Assembly: GCA_018262715.1 (NCBI GenBank) | Contig: JADFDS010000018.1 | Location: 1 to 37,128 of the forward strand | Direction: 5' to 3' | Origin: Bacteroidota bacterium | GTDB taxonomy: Bacteria; Bacteroidota; Bacteroidia; Bacteroidales; VadinHA17 | DNA length: 37,128 bases | In this document: positions 8,740 to 17,246 of the stretch, piece by piece | Layout of the letters: each line of letters begins with the position of its first letter | Position numbering within the stretch: the stretch's first letter is position 1 | Notes under the pieces: model-generated | The model's input: only the letters and a program-made list of their open reading frames with translations | The model's database searches: none | Told to the model about the DNA's origin: nothing | Made by a program: the position numbers and the translations under genes

Positions 8740-9462
8740 ATGAAGAATATAATAATTGCCATGATCCTGCTTGTCACAGGCTCATCATGCTCTCAGAAAC
8801 CTGAAAACGGGTATGAATTAATTGAGCAGATGTACAAAGCAAACAAATCGAACTGGTATGAGACTCTTTGCTTCACGCAGGAGGTTCTCCATTACTGGAA
8901 TGACAGCATCACATCTTCCGAAGTCTGGTACGAGGCATACCAGTCGCCCGGCAATCTCATCATCAGATTCAACGACTGGAACAGCGGCAACGGAATGCTG
9001 TTTACAAATGACACCATCTACAGCTTCAGGGAAGACACACTCGAATCTGTCCGGTACCGGATACATGACCTGGTTGTACTTGGACTGGACATAAATAATA
9101 TCCCACCGGAAATTACTGCTGAACGGGCTGTGAAATGCGGATATAACCTCGATCTTCTGGCAGAGGGAAAGTGCATGGGACGTGATGCCTGGATAGCAGG
9201 TGATACCCTGAGTACCTGCTTTTGGGCAGACATGGAGTCTTTGCTGTTCCTGAAGATGAGGCGCCGGTCAGGCGCTAACTCAAGAGAGGTTGAGTTTGCC
9301 AGGTATGAGGACATCAATGGTTTTCCCGTTGCAACGGAAATCAGGTTCTATGACAAAGACGGAGTCCTGAACATGGTTGAGAAGTATTTTAATGTCATGC
9401 CCGGTTGCAGAGTTCCTGCACAGACATTTATTCCGTCGGAATTCAATAATGCAAGGTGGTGA
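8740..9462 (+). CDS. Hypothetical lipoprotein, LolA-like size and composition
   Basis: A 240-residue predicted lipoprotein: signal MKNIIIAMILLVTGSSC with a lipobox ending at Cys17. The mature part is beta-rich (WYETLCFTQEVLHYW, NLIIRFNDWNSGNGMLFTNDTIYSFRED, EVEFARYEDINGFPVATEIRFY), which resembles outer-membrane lipoprotein-sorting (LolA/LolB-fold) proteins, but no diagnostic motif is seen. It lies 54 bases after the TraB-like gene and 15-30 bases before the PD40 gene, consistent with one transcript. Function unknown. Confidence 0.7.
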   Translation: MKNIIIAMILLVTGSSCSQKPENGYELIEQMYKANKSNWYETLCFTQEVLHYWNDSITSSEVWYEAYQSPGNLIIRFNDWNSGNGMLFTNDTIYSFREDTLESVRYRIHDLVVLGLDINNIPPEITAERAVKCGYNLDLLAEGKCMGRDAWIAGDTLSTCFWADMESLLFLKMRRRSGANSREVEFARYEDINGFPVATEIRFYDKDGVLNMVEKYFNVMPGCRVPAQTFIPSEFNNARW

Positions 9463-9492
9463 TCACCGGATAAAACAATGATTTATAATAAA

Positions 9493-10509
9493 ATGAAAAA
9501 ACTTTCGTACTCCCTGTTACTGGTTCTCGCCGTTTCAATAACTTCCTGCACATCAAACCGCCGGGGATCCGGTGATGCGGCTGTGGTCAGCGGTGATTAC
9601 CTCGGGCAGGCAGCTCCCGGTGACAGTGCCAGGCTCTTTGCATCTGGCATCATCTCAACGGGTATGACTGAGCGCGATTTCGCCATCACTCCTGATGGCA
9701 ATGAGATCTTCTTCTGCCGCGAGGCAGGCAATTTCAGGTATGTCACCATTTTTTACTCCCGGAGGAGTGACGGTGTGTGGTCAATCCCTGAGGTATTTGA
9801 GTTTTGTACCGATCCCGCATACAAGTATGTTGAGCCGCACATATCTCCTGACGGGACAAGGTTGTATTTCATATCCACAATGCCGGCTGACTCCGCGTCA
9901 GAAGCAAATGAAGATATCTGGGTATGCACAAAAACAGATGGCAGATGGTCGGAGCCACGGAACCTTGGTGCACCCGTAAATACTGCAAGCAAGGAGTTTT
10001 TCCCGTCAGTGACGGTTGACGGTACAATCTATTACACCCACCTGGATCCTGTCTCCGGCGAAGAGTTCATCTATCGCTCCAAACTGGTTAACGGGGTTTT
10101 TCAGGAGCCTGAAAAGCTTGGGCCAAACGTAAACACAGGGAGTGCCAGATACAATGCGTTTGTTGCGGATGATGAAAGTTATATCATTGTACCGGCATAC
10201 GGCATGCCCGACAGTTTTGGCGCCACTGATTATTACATATCCTTTCGCGACAGCCTCGACAACTGGAGTCAGCCGGTCAATATGGGTCCCGAAGTCAATT
10301 CTGCCTCTCCCGGGGAGTGGTCAGCATCAGTATCCACAGATGGGAAGTACCTGTTCTTTATGTCGGACCGGATGGGCCGTGGGAGCCCCGGAAGACTGAG
10401 TACAAAGACACTGCAGGAGTTCCATAACTCCCCGCAGAACGGCAACCCGGATATTTACTGGATCAGTACCACGGTGATTGAGAAACTCAGGGAGAATGCA
10501 ACGTTCTGA
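9493..10509 (+). CDS. PD40/WD40-like beta-propeller lipoprotein
   Basis: A 338-residue predicted lipoprotein from ATG 9493 (MKKLSYSLLLVLAVSITSC, lipobox Cys19); an ATG at 9478 adds five residues. Repeated PD40 motifs follow: DFAITPDGNEIFFC, PHISPDGTRLYFIST, SVTVDGTIYYTH and SVSTDGKYLFFMSDR, as in TolB-type propellers and in the OmpA-linked PD40 proteins of Bacteroidota. The propeller probably binds a protein or peptide at the outer membrane. Sequences like WSEPRNLGAPVNTASKEFFPS are typical of the family. It sits in the run of small envelope proteins downstream of the Acg-like gene. Confidence 0.85.
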   Translation: MKKLSYSLLLVLAVSITSCTSNRRGSGDAAVVSGDYLGQAAPGDSARLFASGIISTGMTERDFAITPDGNEIFFCREAGNFRYVTIFYSRRSDGVWSIPEVFEFCTDPAYKYVEPHISPDGTRLYFISTMPADSASEANEDIWVCTKTDGRWSEPRNLGAPVNTASKEFFPSVTVDGTIYYTHLDPVSGEEFIYRSKLVNGVFQEPEKLGPNVNTGSARYNAFVADDESYIIVPAYGMPDSFGATDYYISFRDSLDNWSQPVNMGPEVNSASPGEWSASVSTDGKYLFFMSDRMGRGSPGRLSTKTLQEFHNSPQNGNPDIYWISTTVIEKLRENATF

Positions 10510-10552
10510 GCAGTGTTGTTCATCTTTTAAATACAATGAATTCTTATTGCAT

Positions 10553-11749
10553 ATGATAAGTCAAAAAGTCATGATACCGGTGTTAATACTGGCAACGGCT
10601 CTTCCCATACTGCTGTTTTCGTGCAACCGCAGCAGGCAGACAAAATACGCTTCAAAGGCGGAAATGACCCGGCTGCTGCAGGCCAGACTGGATTCACTCA
10701 CAGACAATCAGATAATACCGGGTGCCACTCTCTCTGTCAGGTTAAGTGACGGAACAGAAATTTCCCTTGCTTCCGGACTGGCAGATGTTGAGGAGAAAAT
10801 TCCCATGAAGCCTGATGATATCATGCTTTCAGGCAGTGTGGGAAAAACTTATGTCGCGGCTGTAATTCTCAGGCTGTACGAACAGGGGCTAATCGACCTG
10901 AAAGGCAAAGCTATCTCATACCTGCAGGACGCAGGCTGGTTTCAGAAGATCCCGGGTGCGTCTGAGATTACGGTTGAGATGCTGTTGAACCACACTGCCG
11001 GAATACCCGAGTATGTTTACCATAAAGAACTCTGGGAGACCATAAAAGAGGATCCGGACCAAGAGTGGAGCGTTGAGGAACGACTCTCTCTAATTTTCGA
11101 TGATCCACCCTCTAGCGCTCCCGGAGAAGGATGGGCCTATGCCGATTCGCATTACCTGATACTGGGTTTGATCATTGAGAAAGTTACCGGCAGAACCTAC
11201 TACGAGGTGCTTGATGAGCTGATCCTCGGTCCCTGCAACCTGAAGCACACATTTCATTCAGACAGGAGATCAATTCCCGGTCTGATTCCTGGCTATACAA
11301 ATCTCACGGAGGAATTTCTGCTTCCCCATAAGGTAGTAAATGACAACAGTTATGCCTTTAATCCCCAGATGGAGTGGACCGGCGGCGGGCTGGCCTCCAC
11401 TGTGTCTGACCTGACCATGTGGGCCAGCCAGTTATACGGTGGAAGTGTCCTTAAACCGGAAACACTGAAGCTGATGCTGACTCCCGCACCATTCGAAACC
11501 ACATTGTTCGAAGGTGCGGGATACGGGCTGGGCAGTTTCATAGGCGAAACGGACGGGGTTACCTATTACGGTCATACCGGATTTTCGCCAGGTTACATCA
11601 CATATGTTCAATATCTCCCCGAATATAATATTGCCCTGGCTTTCCAGGTAAATGACGACTCGTCACACAGCAACTTTTCACTTAAAGAATACTTCAACAC
11701 AATCAAGGAAGTTGTGCTGAATCACAGGCCGGAAAAAGCTGGCAGGTGA
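10553..11749 (+). CDS. Serine hydrolase of the class C beta-lactamase/PBP4-like family
   Basis: A 398-residue lipoprotein-type hydrolase. ATG 10553 gives a signal with lipobox Cys24 (ALPILLFSC); a longer frame from 10478 would overlap the PD40 gene. The catalytic Ser-x-x-Lys is S95-V-G-K98 (SGSVGKTY). The second motif, normally Y-x-N, reads Y196-A-D198 in WAYADSHYLILGLIIEKVTG, so Asn is replaced by Asp. The third motif is H-T-G in YYGHTGFSPGY. The family includes beta-lactamases, esterases and D-aminopeptidases; the Y-A-D variant and outer-membrane location argue more for an esterase or peptidase than for antibiotic resistance. Spacing of 43 bases from the PD40 gene suggests co-transcription. 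Confidence 0.88.
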   Translation: MISQKVMIPVLILATALPILLFSCNRSRQTKYASKAEMTRLLQARLDSLTDNQIIPGATLSVRLSDGTEISLASGLADVEEKIPMKPDDIMLSGSVGKTYVAAVILRLYEQGLIDLKGKAISYLQDAGWFQKIPGASEITVEMLLNHTAGIPEYVYHKELWETIKEDPDQEWSVEERLSLIFDDPPSSAPGEGWAYADSHYLILGLIIEKVTGRTYYEVLDELILGPCNLKHTFHSDRRSIPGLIPGYTNLTEEFLLPHKVVNDNSYAFNPQMEWTGGGLASTVSDLTMWASQLYGGSVLKPETLKLMLTPAPFETTLFEGAGYGLGSFIGETDGVTYYGHTGFSPGYITYVQYLPEYNIALAFQVNDDSSHSNFSLKEYFNTIKEVVLNHRPEKAGR

Positions 11750-11798
11750 TACTATTAACCGCAAACAAATACTGGTTATCAATTAAATATTAAACATC

Positions 11799-12179
11799 AT
11801 GGATAAGCTTACTGTTACAGACAAAATCATTGCACTTGAAACAGCTGCCCTCGACGCCTGGCTTGATGGCAACCCCACTCCCTATCTCGAGCTTTATTCG
11901 AAAGACTTCACCTATTTCGATCCTGTCCAGGAAAGGCGGCTTGACGGCTGGGACAGGATTAAGGAGTTGTATGAGACCATGCGCGGAACAGTAAAGATGG
12001 ACAGGTTCGAAATTATTAATCCCGTTGTGCAGCAGGCCGGAACGATGGCCGTCCTGACCTACAATCTGCAAACAAGCTCAGGTGATACACTCTGGAAAGA
12101 GAACTGCACCGAAGTGTACAGGCTTGAAGAAAACAATGAATGGAAAATTATCCACAGCCATTGGTCGCTGACTAAATAG
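11799..12179 (+). CDS. SnoaL/DUF4440-like NTF2-fold protein
   Basis: A 126-residue cytosolic protein with the NTF2-like cone fold pattern: an N-terminal helix (TDKIIALETAALDAWLDGN), YLELYSKDFTYFDP, the central GWDRIKELYETMRG and C-terminal strands ending EWKIIHSHWSLTK. Such proteins act as small isomerases, hydrolases or binding domains; the active-site residues vary and cannot be assigned here. It is seven bases before the truncated metallo-hydrolase, so the two were probably one translational unit. Confidence 0.8.
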   Translation: MDKLTVTDKIIALETAALDAWLDGNPTPYLELYSKDFTYFDPVQERRLDGWDRIKELYETMRGTVKMDRFEIINPVVQQAGTMAVLTYNLQTSSGDTLWKENCTEVYRLEENNEWKIIHSHWSLTK

Positions 12180-12186
12180 CCTCTGA

Positions 12187-12723
12187 ATGATTAAAAAGAG
12201 TATCTCCGCATTAATCCTTCTTATTACAGGTTTCACCTCCTCCGGCCAGGTGGTTGATGAGTACCAGGTTTATGCTCTTAAATTCAACGAGCCGGGTTCT
12301 GTGCCGGTCCGTGATATTGCAGCCGGAACATCGTCAACAGACAGCGTGTCGGTATGCAATATGTTCTGGTACCTGGAGGGTTCAAACGGCAGGAATATTA
12401 TCGTTGATGCAGGATTCATTGATACAAACGGTACCGGCGACAGTATGTATGAACGACCGGACATTGTGCTGAGAAGGCTCAACGTATCCCCTTCCTGTAT
12501 AACAGATGTAATAATTACACATCCTCATCCGGATCATATCGGAGGAATTAACCTTTTCCCGAATGCCAGGGTCTGGATGCAGAAGGAGGACTTCGTCTAT
12601 TTTGTCTCAGGCGCCTGGAAGAAAGAAGGTGCGTTATCGGAATTTACTGACAACGATGTCCGTAACCTGACAGAGATCAGCTTGCTGGGAAAGCTGGAAC
12701 TGACCAATTTTATATATTTATAG
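12187..12723 (+). pseudogene. Metallo-beta-lactamase-fold hydrolase, C-terminally truncated
   Basis: A 178-residue product with a signal peptide (MIKKSISALILLITGFTSSGQ) and the zinc-binding signature T-H112-P-H114-P-D116-H117. Family members of this type are roughly 250-300 residues and carry further metal ligands (a His, an Asp and a last His) in the second half. Here the chain ends soon after NLTEISLLGKLELTNFIYL, and the next 115 bases show no continuation in any frame, so the second half of the fold is missing. It is therefore probably a remnant made by deletion rather than frameshift. If expressed it would be misfolded or metal-deficient. A short novel variant cannot be fully excluded. 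Confidence 0.6.
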
Positions 12724-12838
12724 CCTGCTAATGGTATGTTCGTTTGGCGGAGCATTAACAATTCTCTCATTTTCGTCATGAGAATTTGTTAAACTTGCTG
12801 ATGCATTGGCGGATAAACCAGAACAAAAGATACTGAAC

Positions 12839-15800
12839 ATGAAAATTAACAGGCTGCTCGTTGGCATTGTATTGATTTTATGCGCGTTGACAACATCCCC
12901 TGCTCTTGCGCAGGACGGTGATCAGTTCCTCGACGGAATAGGTGAAACCGGCCTGATATCGCGCTACCAGTTCAAGGGAAATGACAGGGACTGGTCGCGC
13001 AACAACCTCCATGCCATCACCCGGGGAACCGACTTCAGATTCATACCCGACAGCCTCTTTGGTAATGTTCTTGCCCTTTCGGGCGAAAGCGAGACATATG
13101 TTTCCATCCCTGGCGAGGCGGTGTCAGGCGAGGAATCGCTCACCATCACCGGATGGATCTGGCTTCGCGATGCAAAACCGGGACAGCTGTTTTTTGATTT
13201 CGGGAAGGACAGCAACTCGCACTTCTTTGCTGCCCCTGCAGGAACGAAGGAAAAGCCCGGACTGCAGACTGCGTTTGTGGCCGGATCAAAGACATACACT
13301 ACTTCCTTTGATGCAGTGCCCCTGAACAAATGGAGCCACCTGGCAGTGGTTCTTGACATCCCGGCGAAGACCATGAGTACATACCTCAATGGCATGCTGG
13401 TCGTTGAAGTTAAGGATGCAGCACTGGACATTTCACAGCTGTTCGACAATGATTCGGAAAAGAATAACCAGCTCTATGTTGGCAAATCAATCGACGGTGA
13501 AAAGACTTTCCTGAACGCAAAGCTCTCCGACTTCCGTATTTACCGTATTCCATTGACACCGAGGCAGATCGGCAGGATCTATTTCACCGCTCTCAGAGGC
13601 GGCAATCCGCAGGCAGGGCGCAGGGGCCAGCCTGAACAGACCCTGCAGGTTTTTCCGGTAACAACGCCGCAGCTGTACAATGCGTTCCTGGTAAGTGTTC
13701 CTGACACGCAGGTTGAGACCACTGCAGGAAACCTCCCCAGGCTGCCCCGTTTTGTGAAAGGTGTTTACGGCAATGGTGTGGATGGTCCCGATGTGAGAGT
13801 GATCTGGCCGGTCCCGGAGGATAACAGCCAGGCGCTTGTCCCCGGGACATACACGGTGACAGGAAAGGTTTCCGGAACGAGCCTGCAGCCGAAGGCAGTG
13901 GTGACTGTCAGGGCAGCCGTGGCGCCTGTTGCACCGCACCGCACCCTCGAAGCGTTCAGGCTTGACCAGGTTACGCTGGATGCTGACATCCACAATCACG
14001 AGACGAAGTTCATCGAGAACCGTGACAAGTTTTTAAAGGGCCTCGAGGCCACCAATCCGGATAATTTTCTTTACATGTTCCGCAATGCCTTCGGGCAGAA
14101 GCAGCCAGAGGGTGCGCAGCCGCTCGGCGGGTGGGACAGCCAGCAGACCAAGCTACGCGGTCACGCAACCGGGCATTACCTCAGCGCCATCGCCCAGGCC
14201 TATGCAAGCACCGGTTATAATGCGGAGCTCCGGGCAAAGTTCGCCGGCAAGATGGAGTATATGGTGAATACGCTTTATGAGCTGTCGCAGATGTCGGGCC
14301 AGCCCCGGATGGCCGGCGGAGAGTTTTCGGCCGATCCGACAGCCGTTCCGCCTGCGGCGGGAAAAACAGGCTACGACTCTGACCTGAGCGAGGCAGGGAT
14401 ACGCACCGACTACCAGAACTGGGGTAAGGGTTTTATAAGCGCCTATCCGCCTGATCAGTTCATCATGCTGGAGAAGGGAGCCACCTATGGCGGCTCAAAT
14501 GCCCAGGTATGGGCGCCGTACTACACCCTGCACAAGATCATGGCCGGGCTGATGGATATTTACGAGGTGAGCGGCAACGAGAAGGCGCTGGAGACAGCGA
14601 AGGGGATGGGTACATGGGTATATGCCCGCCTGAGCCAGCTGCCGGAGGAGACGCTGATAAGCATGTGGAACAGGTACATCGCCGGGGAGTTCGGCGGGAT
14701 GAACGAGGCGCTTGCACGGTTGTCGCGTATCACCGGTGATACCAGCTACATGAAGGCTGCTCAGCTGTTTGACAATATCAGGCTGTTCTATGGCAATGCT
14801 GATCATACGCACGGGCTGGCGAAGAATGTGGATATGTTCCGAGGGCTGCATGCCAACCAGCATATTCCGCAGATCATCGGGGCGATAGAGATTTACCGTG
14901 ATACCGAATCGCCTGAGTATTATCACATCGCTGACAACTTCTGGGACATGGTCACCCATGACTACATGTACAGCATCGGTGGTGTTGCAGGTGCACGCAA
15001 TCCGAATAATGCTGAGTGCTTCACCGCGCAGCCGGCATCGTTGTATGAGAACGGTTTCGCCGCAGGCGGACAGAACGAGACCTGCGCCACCTACAACATG
15101 CTCAAGCTGACCGGGAGCCTCTTCCTCTTCAACCAGGATGCGGCGCTGATGGATTACTATGAGCGCGGGCTCTACAATCACATCCTTGCCTCGGTGGCGG
15201 AACATAATGCCGGGAACACCTATCATGTGCCTCTGAGGCCGGGCTCGATGAAGCAGTTCGGGAACGAGGATATGGACGGGTTCTCGTGCTGCAACGGGAC
15301 GGCGCTGGAGAGCAGCACGAAGCTGCAGAACTCGATTTACTTCAGGAGTGCCGATAACAGGGCGCTGTATGTGAACCTGTATGTACCCTCGACGCTGACA
15401 TGGACCGAGAGGAAGATCACTGTTACGCAAGCCACGGCTTACCCGAAGGAAGACCGCACTCAGCTGGTTATTGGCGGCAAGGGCAGGTTTGACCTGAACG
15501 TGCGGGTGCCGCACTGGGCAACGAAAGGATTCTTAGTGAAGATCAACGGCAGGGATTTTAGTGTTGATGCGGTGCCGGGGAGCTATATGACTATCAGTCG
15601 CAAGTGGAAGAAGGGCGATACTGTTGAGCTGCGGATGCCGTTCAAATTTTACCTTGAGCCGGTGATGGATCAGCAGAACATTGCGAGCCTGTTCTACGGG
15701 CCGGTGCTGCTGGCAGCGCAGGAGCCTGCTCCGCGCACCGAGTGGCGCAAGGTGACGCTGGATGCTTCAGACATCAGCAAGTCAATTACCGGTGATCCCT

Positions 15801-15895
15801 CGAAGCTGGAGTTCATGATTGATGGTGTTGTATACAAGCCATTCTTTGACACTTACGGGAGGCACTCGGTGTACCTGGATGTGGAATTGAAGTAG
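12839..15895 (+). CDS. Secreted GH127/GH146-like beta-L-arabinofuranosidase with LamG-like N-terminus
   Basis: A 1018-residue secreted enzyme (signal MKINRLLVGIVLILCALTTSPALAQ; a TTG frame extends to 12806). Residues about 38-250 form a LamG/concanavalin-like jelly roll (SLTITGWIWLRDA, WSHLAVVLDIPAKTMSTYLNG). An Ig-like segment follows (about 290-372). The rest is the DUF1680/GH127-type (alpha/alpha)6 barrel: GHATGHYLSAIAQAY, QHIPQIIGAIEIY, ETCATYNMLKLTGSLF and FSCCNGTALES. The zinc-site residues of this clan are present: E747 and C749 in NETC, and C817-C818 in SCC, where one Cys is the nucleophile in HypBA1-type enzymes; E726 in ECF is a likely acid/base. It should remove beta-L-arabinofuranose from plant glycans or glycoproteins. 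No arabinose genes or SusCD pair adjoin it. Confidence 0.88.
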   Translation: MKINRLLVGIVLILCALTTSPALAQDGDQFLDGIGETGLISRYQFKGNDRDWSRNNLHAITRGTDFRFIPDSLFGNVLALSGESETYVSIPGEAVSGEESLTITGWIWLRDAKPGQLFFDFGKDSNSHFFAAPAGTKEKPGLQTAFVAGSKTYTTSFDAVPLNKWSHLAVVLDIPAKTMSTYLNGMLVVEVKDAALDISQLFDNDSEKNNQLYVGKSIDGEKTFLNAKLSDFRIYRIPLTPRQIGRIYFTALRGGNPQAGRRGQPEQTLQVFPVTTPQLYNAFLVSVPDTQVETTAGNLPRLPRFVKGVYGNGVDGPDVRVIWPVPEDNSQALVPGTYTVTGKVSGTSLQPKAVVTVRAAVAPVAPHRTLEAFRLDQVTLDADIHNHETKFIENRDKFLKGLEATNPDNFLYMFRNAFGQKQPEGAQPLGGWDSQQTKLRGHATGHYLSAIAQAYASTGYNAELRAKFAGKMEYMVNTLYELSQMSGQPRMAGGEFSADPTAVPPAAGKTGYDSDLSEAGIRTDYQNWGKGFISAYPPDQFIMLEKGATYGGSNAQVWAPYYTLHKIMAGLMDIYEVSGNEKALETAKGMGTWVYARLSQLPEETLISMWNRYIAGEFGGMNEALARLSRITGDTSYMKAAQLFDNIRLFYGNADHTHGLAKNVDMFRGLHANQHIPQIIGAIEIYRDTESPEYYHIADNFWDMVTHDYMYSIGGVAGARNPNNAECFTAQPASLYENGFAAGGQNETCATYNMLKLTGSLFLFNQDAALMDYYERGLYNHILASVAEHNAGNTYHVPLRPGSMKQFGNEDMDGFSCCNGTALESSTKLQNSIYFRSADNRALYVNLYVPSTLTWTERKITVTQATAYPKEDRTQLVIGGKGRFDLNVRVPHWATKGFLVKINGRDFSVDAVPGSYMTISRKWKKGDTVELRMPFKFYLEPVMDQQNIASLFYGPVLLAAQEPAPRTEWRKVTLDASDISKSITGDPSKLEFMIDGVVYKPFFDTYGRHSVYLDVELK

Positions 15896-16204
15896 GGGCC
15901 TGACGGGTCCGGTGAGCTGCATCAGGTATTCCGGGTTTTTCATGTCTTCACGACATAAAAATCAATTACGCAATAGTGCGTTATGCCAAGCTGCGTATTT
16001 CTGTATTGTATAACAATCCACAGGAAAAAAATGAATAATCCATTCAGGTATGGAATACCAGTTGATGAGCCAAATTTCATTAACAGGGAACAGGAGATAA
16101 CTGGTGTCTCAGTTTGCGCCAACGTTCCACGCCGGCATTTAATCTCTCCTCATTGCTGTCTCTTGCCTCCTCTCAGAGAAATTCATAACAGGGGCAACTG
16201 TGCC

Positions 16205-16233
16205 GGAAACAAATTGTGTTTCCATGATTTTTT
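16205..16233 (+). terminator. Terminator-like hairpin with T-run
   Basis: GGAAACA (16205-16211), loop AATTG, TGTTTCC (16217-16223), then ATGA and six Ts at 16228-16233. The arms pair perfectly but are only 7 bp and not GC-rich, and it lies about 310 bases beyond the glycosidase stop, so it may instead be a leader element of the next gene. Confidence 0.4.
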
Positions 16234-16254
16234 ATAAATGCAAAGGAAATATGA

Positions 16255-16303
16255 TAACTTACAATTTTGTAAGTTACATCTTGGTAAGTTACCTTCCGGT
16301 AAG
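16255..16303 (+). repeat. Palindrome plus GTAAG units at 15-bp period
   Basis: TAACTTACAA (16255-16264) and TTGTAAGTTA (16267-16276) are perfect inverted arms around TT. The motif GTAAGTTAC starts at 16269 and again at 16284, and GTAAG once more at 16299, exactly 15 bases apart. It lies about 75-120 bases upstream of the phosphodiester glycosidase start and is a candidate multi-site operator. Confidence 0.55.
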
Positions 16304-16311
16304 GCGAGATA

Positions 16312-16341
16312 TTGCATATCTCTTGCACAACGATTTGCACA
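16312..16341 (+). repeat. Three phased TTGCA units upstream of the phosphodiester glycosidase
   Basis: TTGCATA at 16312, TTGCACA at 16323 and TTGCACA at 16335 are spaced 11 and 12 bases, roughly one helical turn, ending 36 bases before the start codon. They may be regulator half-sites; no canonical TAnnTTTG is seen in this leader. Confidence 0.35.
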
Positions 16342-16377
16342 TAATAACGTTCTTAATCTAAAGACTGAAAGAGATCC

Positions 16378-17169
16378 ATGCGATATATTATCTGCCTTCT
16401 GGCACTGCTTATCCCGTCCCTGGTTCAGGCCCAGTGGAAAGAATTATCCCCTGGACTTGAATACCGGGCACAGTCCGTGACACTGCCGGAGTACAGCTAC
16501 CCTATTGAGATCAATGCAATCAGGATTGATCTGCAGAAATGGGACCTGGTTTTCAGGGGAATCAGCCAGGAGGCTGACGGGCCGTTGAAGACTCCTAAGG
16601 AGTGGTGCGAAAAGTACAGCCTGACCGCTGCCATCAACGCGGGTATGTACAACGATGATTATCAGACCCACACCGGATATGTGCGCGACGGAGAACACCG
16701 CAGCAGTCTTCACAGGAACAATTATAAATCGCTCCTTGCCTTCAATCCCGCGAAAGGAAAGCAGGTGCCCCCGGCGAGGATCTTTGACCTCGATCAGCCA
16801 GGGGTGACAATCGACAGCGTTCTTAAGGATTACTCCACTGTCATCCAGAACCTGCGGCTGATCAAGCGGCTGGGTATCAGTGTCTGGCCTGATCAGGGCA
16901 ACAGGTGGAGTGAAGCTGCCATCGCGGAAGACAAGCAGGGACGGATACTATTCCTTTACTGTCCTTCGCCGGTCTCGATGCATGATTTCAACAAGATTCT
17001 CCTTTACTCTGATATGGAAATTGTGGCCGCGCAGCATCTCGAGGGCAATGCCCCGGCACAGGTATACCTGAAGGCCGGCAGCACGGAGCTGATCCTTTCG
17101 GAGGATCCTGACCTGATGCTGCCTTTGCCGAATATTATCGGAATCCGGCCTAAACCTGTAAGGAAATAA
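16378..17169 (+). CDS. Secreted phosphodiester glycosidase-family (NAGPA/DUF2233) protein
   Basis: A 263-residue protein with signal peptide MRYIICLLALLIPSLVQAQ. Family features: the early strand INAIRIDLQKWDLVF, the conserved AAINAGMYNDDYQTHTGYVRDGE (about 84-106) and later SEAAIAEDKQGRILFLYCPSPVSMHDFNKILL, as in phosphodiester glycosidase domains related to the mammalian uncovering enzyme (NAGPA). These hydrolyse sugar-phosphodiester bonds, for example in cell-wall polymers or glycans. It stands alone after a long repeat-bearing leader, downstream of the GH127-like enzyme, and convergent with the MDR gene. Substrate not inferable; family assignment is firm. Confidence 0.85.
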   Translation: MRYIICLLALLIPSLVQAQWKELSPGLEYRAQSVTLPEYSYPIEINAIRIDLQKWDLVFRGISQEADGPLKTPKEWCEKYSLTAAINAGMYNDDYQTHTGYVRDGEHRSSLHRNNYKSLLAFNPAKGKQVPPARIFDLDQPGVTIDSVLKDYSTVIQNLRLIKRLGISVWPDQGNRWSEAAIAEDKQGRILFLYCPSPVSMHDFNKILLYSDMEIVAAQHLEGNAPAQVYLKAGSTELILSEDPDLMLPLPNIIGIRPKPVRK

Positions 17170-17246
17170 AGGTGTGCACAGACTGTCAGACTTTCAGGCA
17201 TCCTGGCAGCATTGGTTTCAAAAGAACTGTAATTGCCTGCGATTGC

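Larger units (their letters stand above)
15896..16377. other. 482-bp intergenic region with hairpins and short repeats, no credible gene
   Basis: Open frames here (such as 15983-16237) lack family features. Going rightwards it holds a small stem-loop ATGTC-TTCAC-GACAT (15942-15956), a second ACGCA-ATAG-TGCGT, a terminator-like hairpin (16205-16233), a 10-bp-arm palindrome, GTAAG units spaced 15 bases apart and three TTGCA units just before the phosphodiester glycosidase start. It appears to contain the end of the glycosidase transcript and the control region of the next gene. Confidence 0.6.

Noticed and set aside
10553-11749. Serine hydrolase as an antibiotic-resistance beta-lactamase
   Set aside because: The motif is Y-A-D, not Y-x-N, and such outer-membrane lipoprotein hydrolases are usually esterases or peptidases.
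12765-12785. TCTCAT...ATGAGA inverted repeat after the truncated metallo-hydrolase, considered as a mobile element end
   Set aside because: Only 6-bp arms, no transposase or target duplication nearby; probably chance or a weak hairpin.
14495-15514. Long antisense open frame (339 codons) inside the GH127-like gene
   Set aside because: It mirrors the GC-rich coding strand, has low-complexity composition and no family features; it is a shadow of the enzyme gene.
15983-16237. 84-codon frame in the long intergenic region
   Set aside because: No start context, signal or family feature, and the frame overlaps the terminator-like hairpin.
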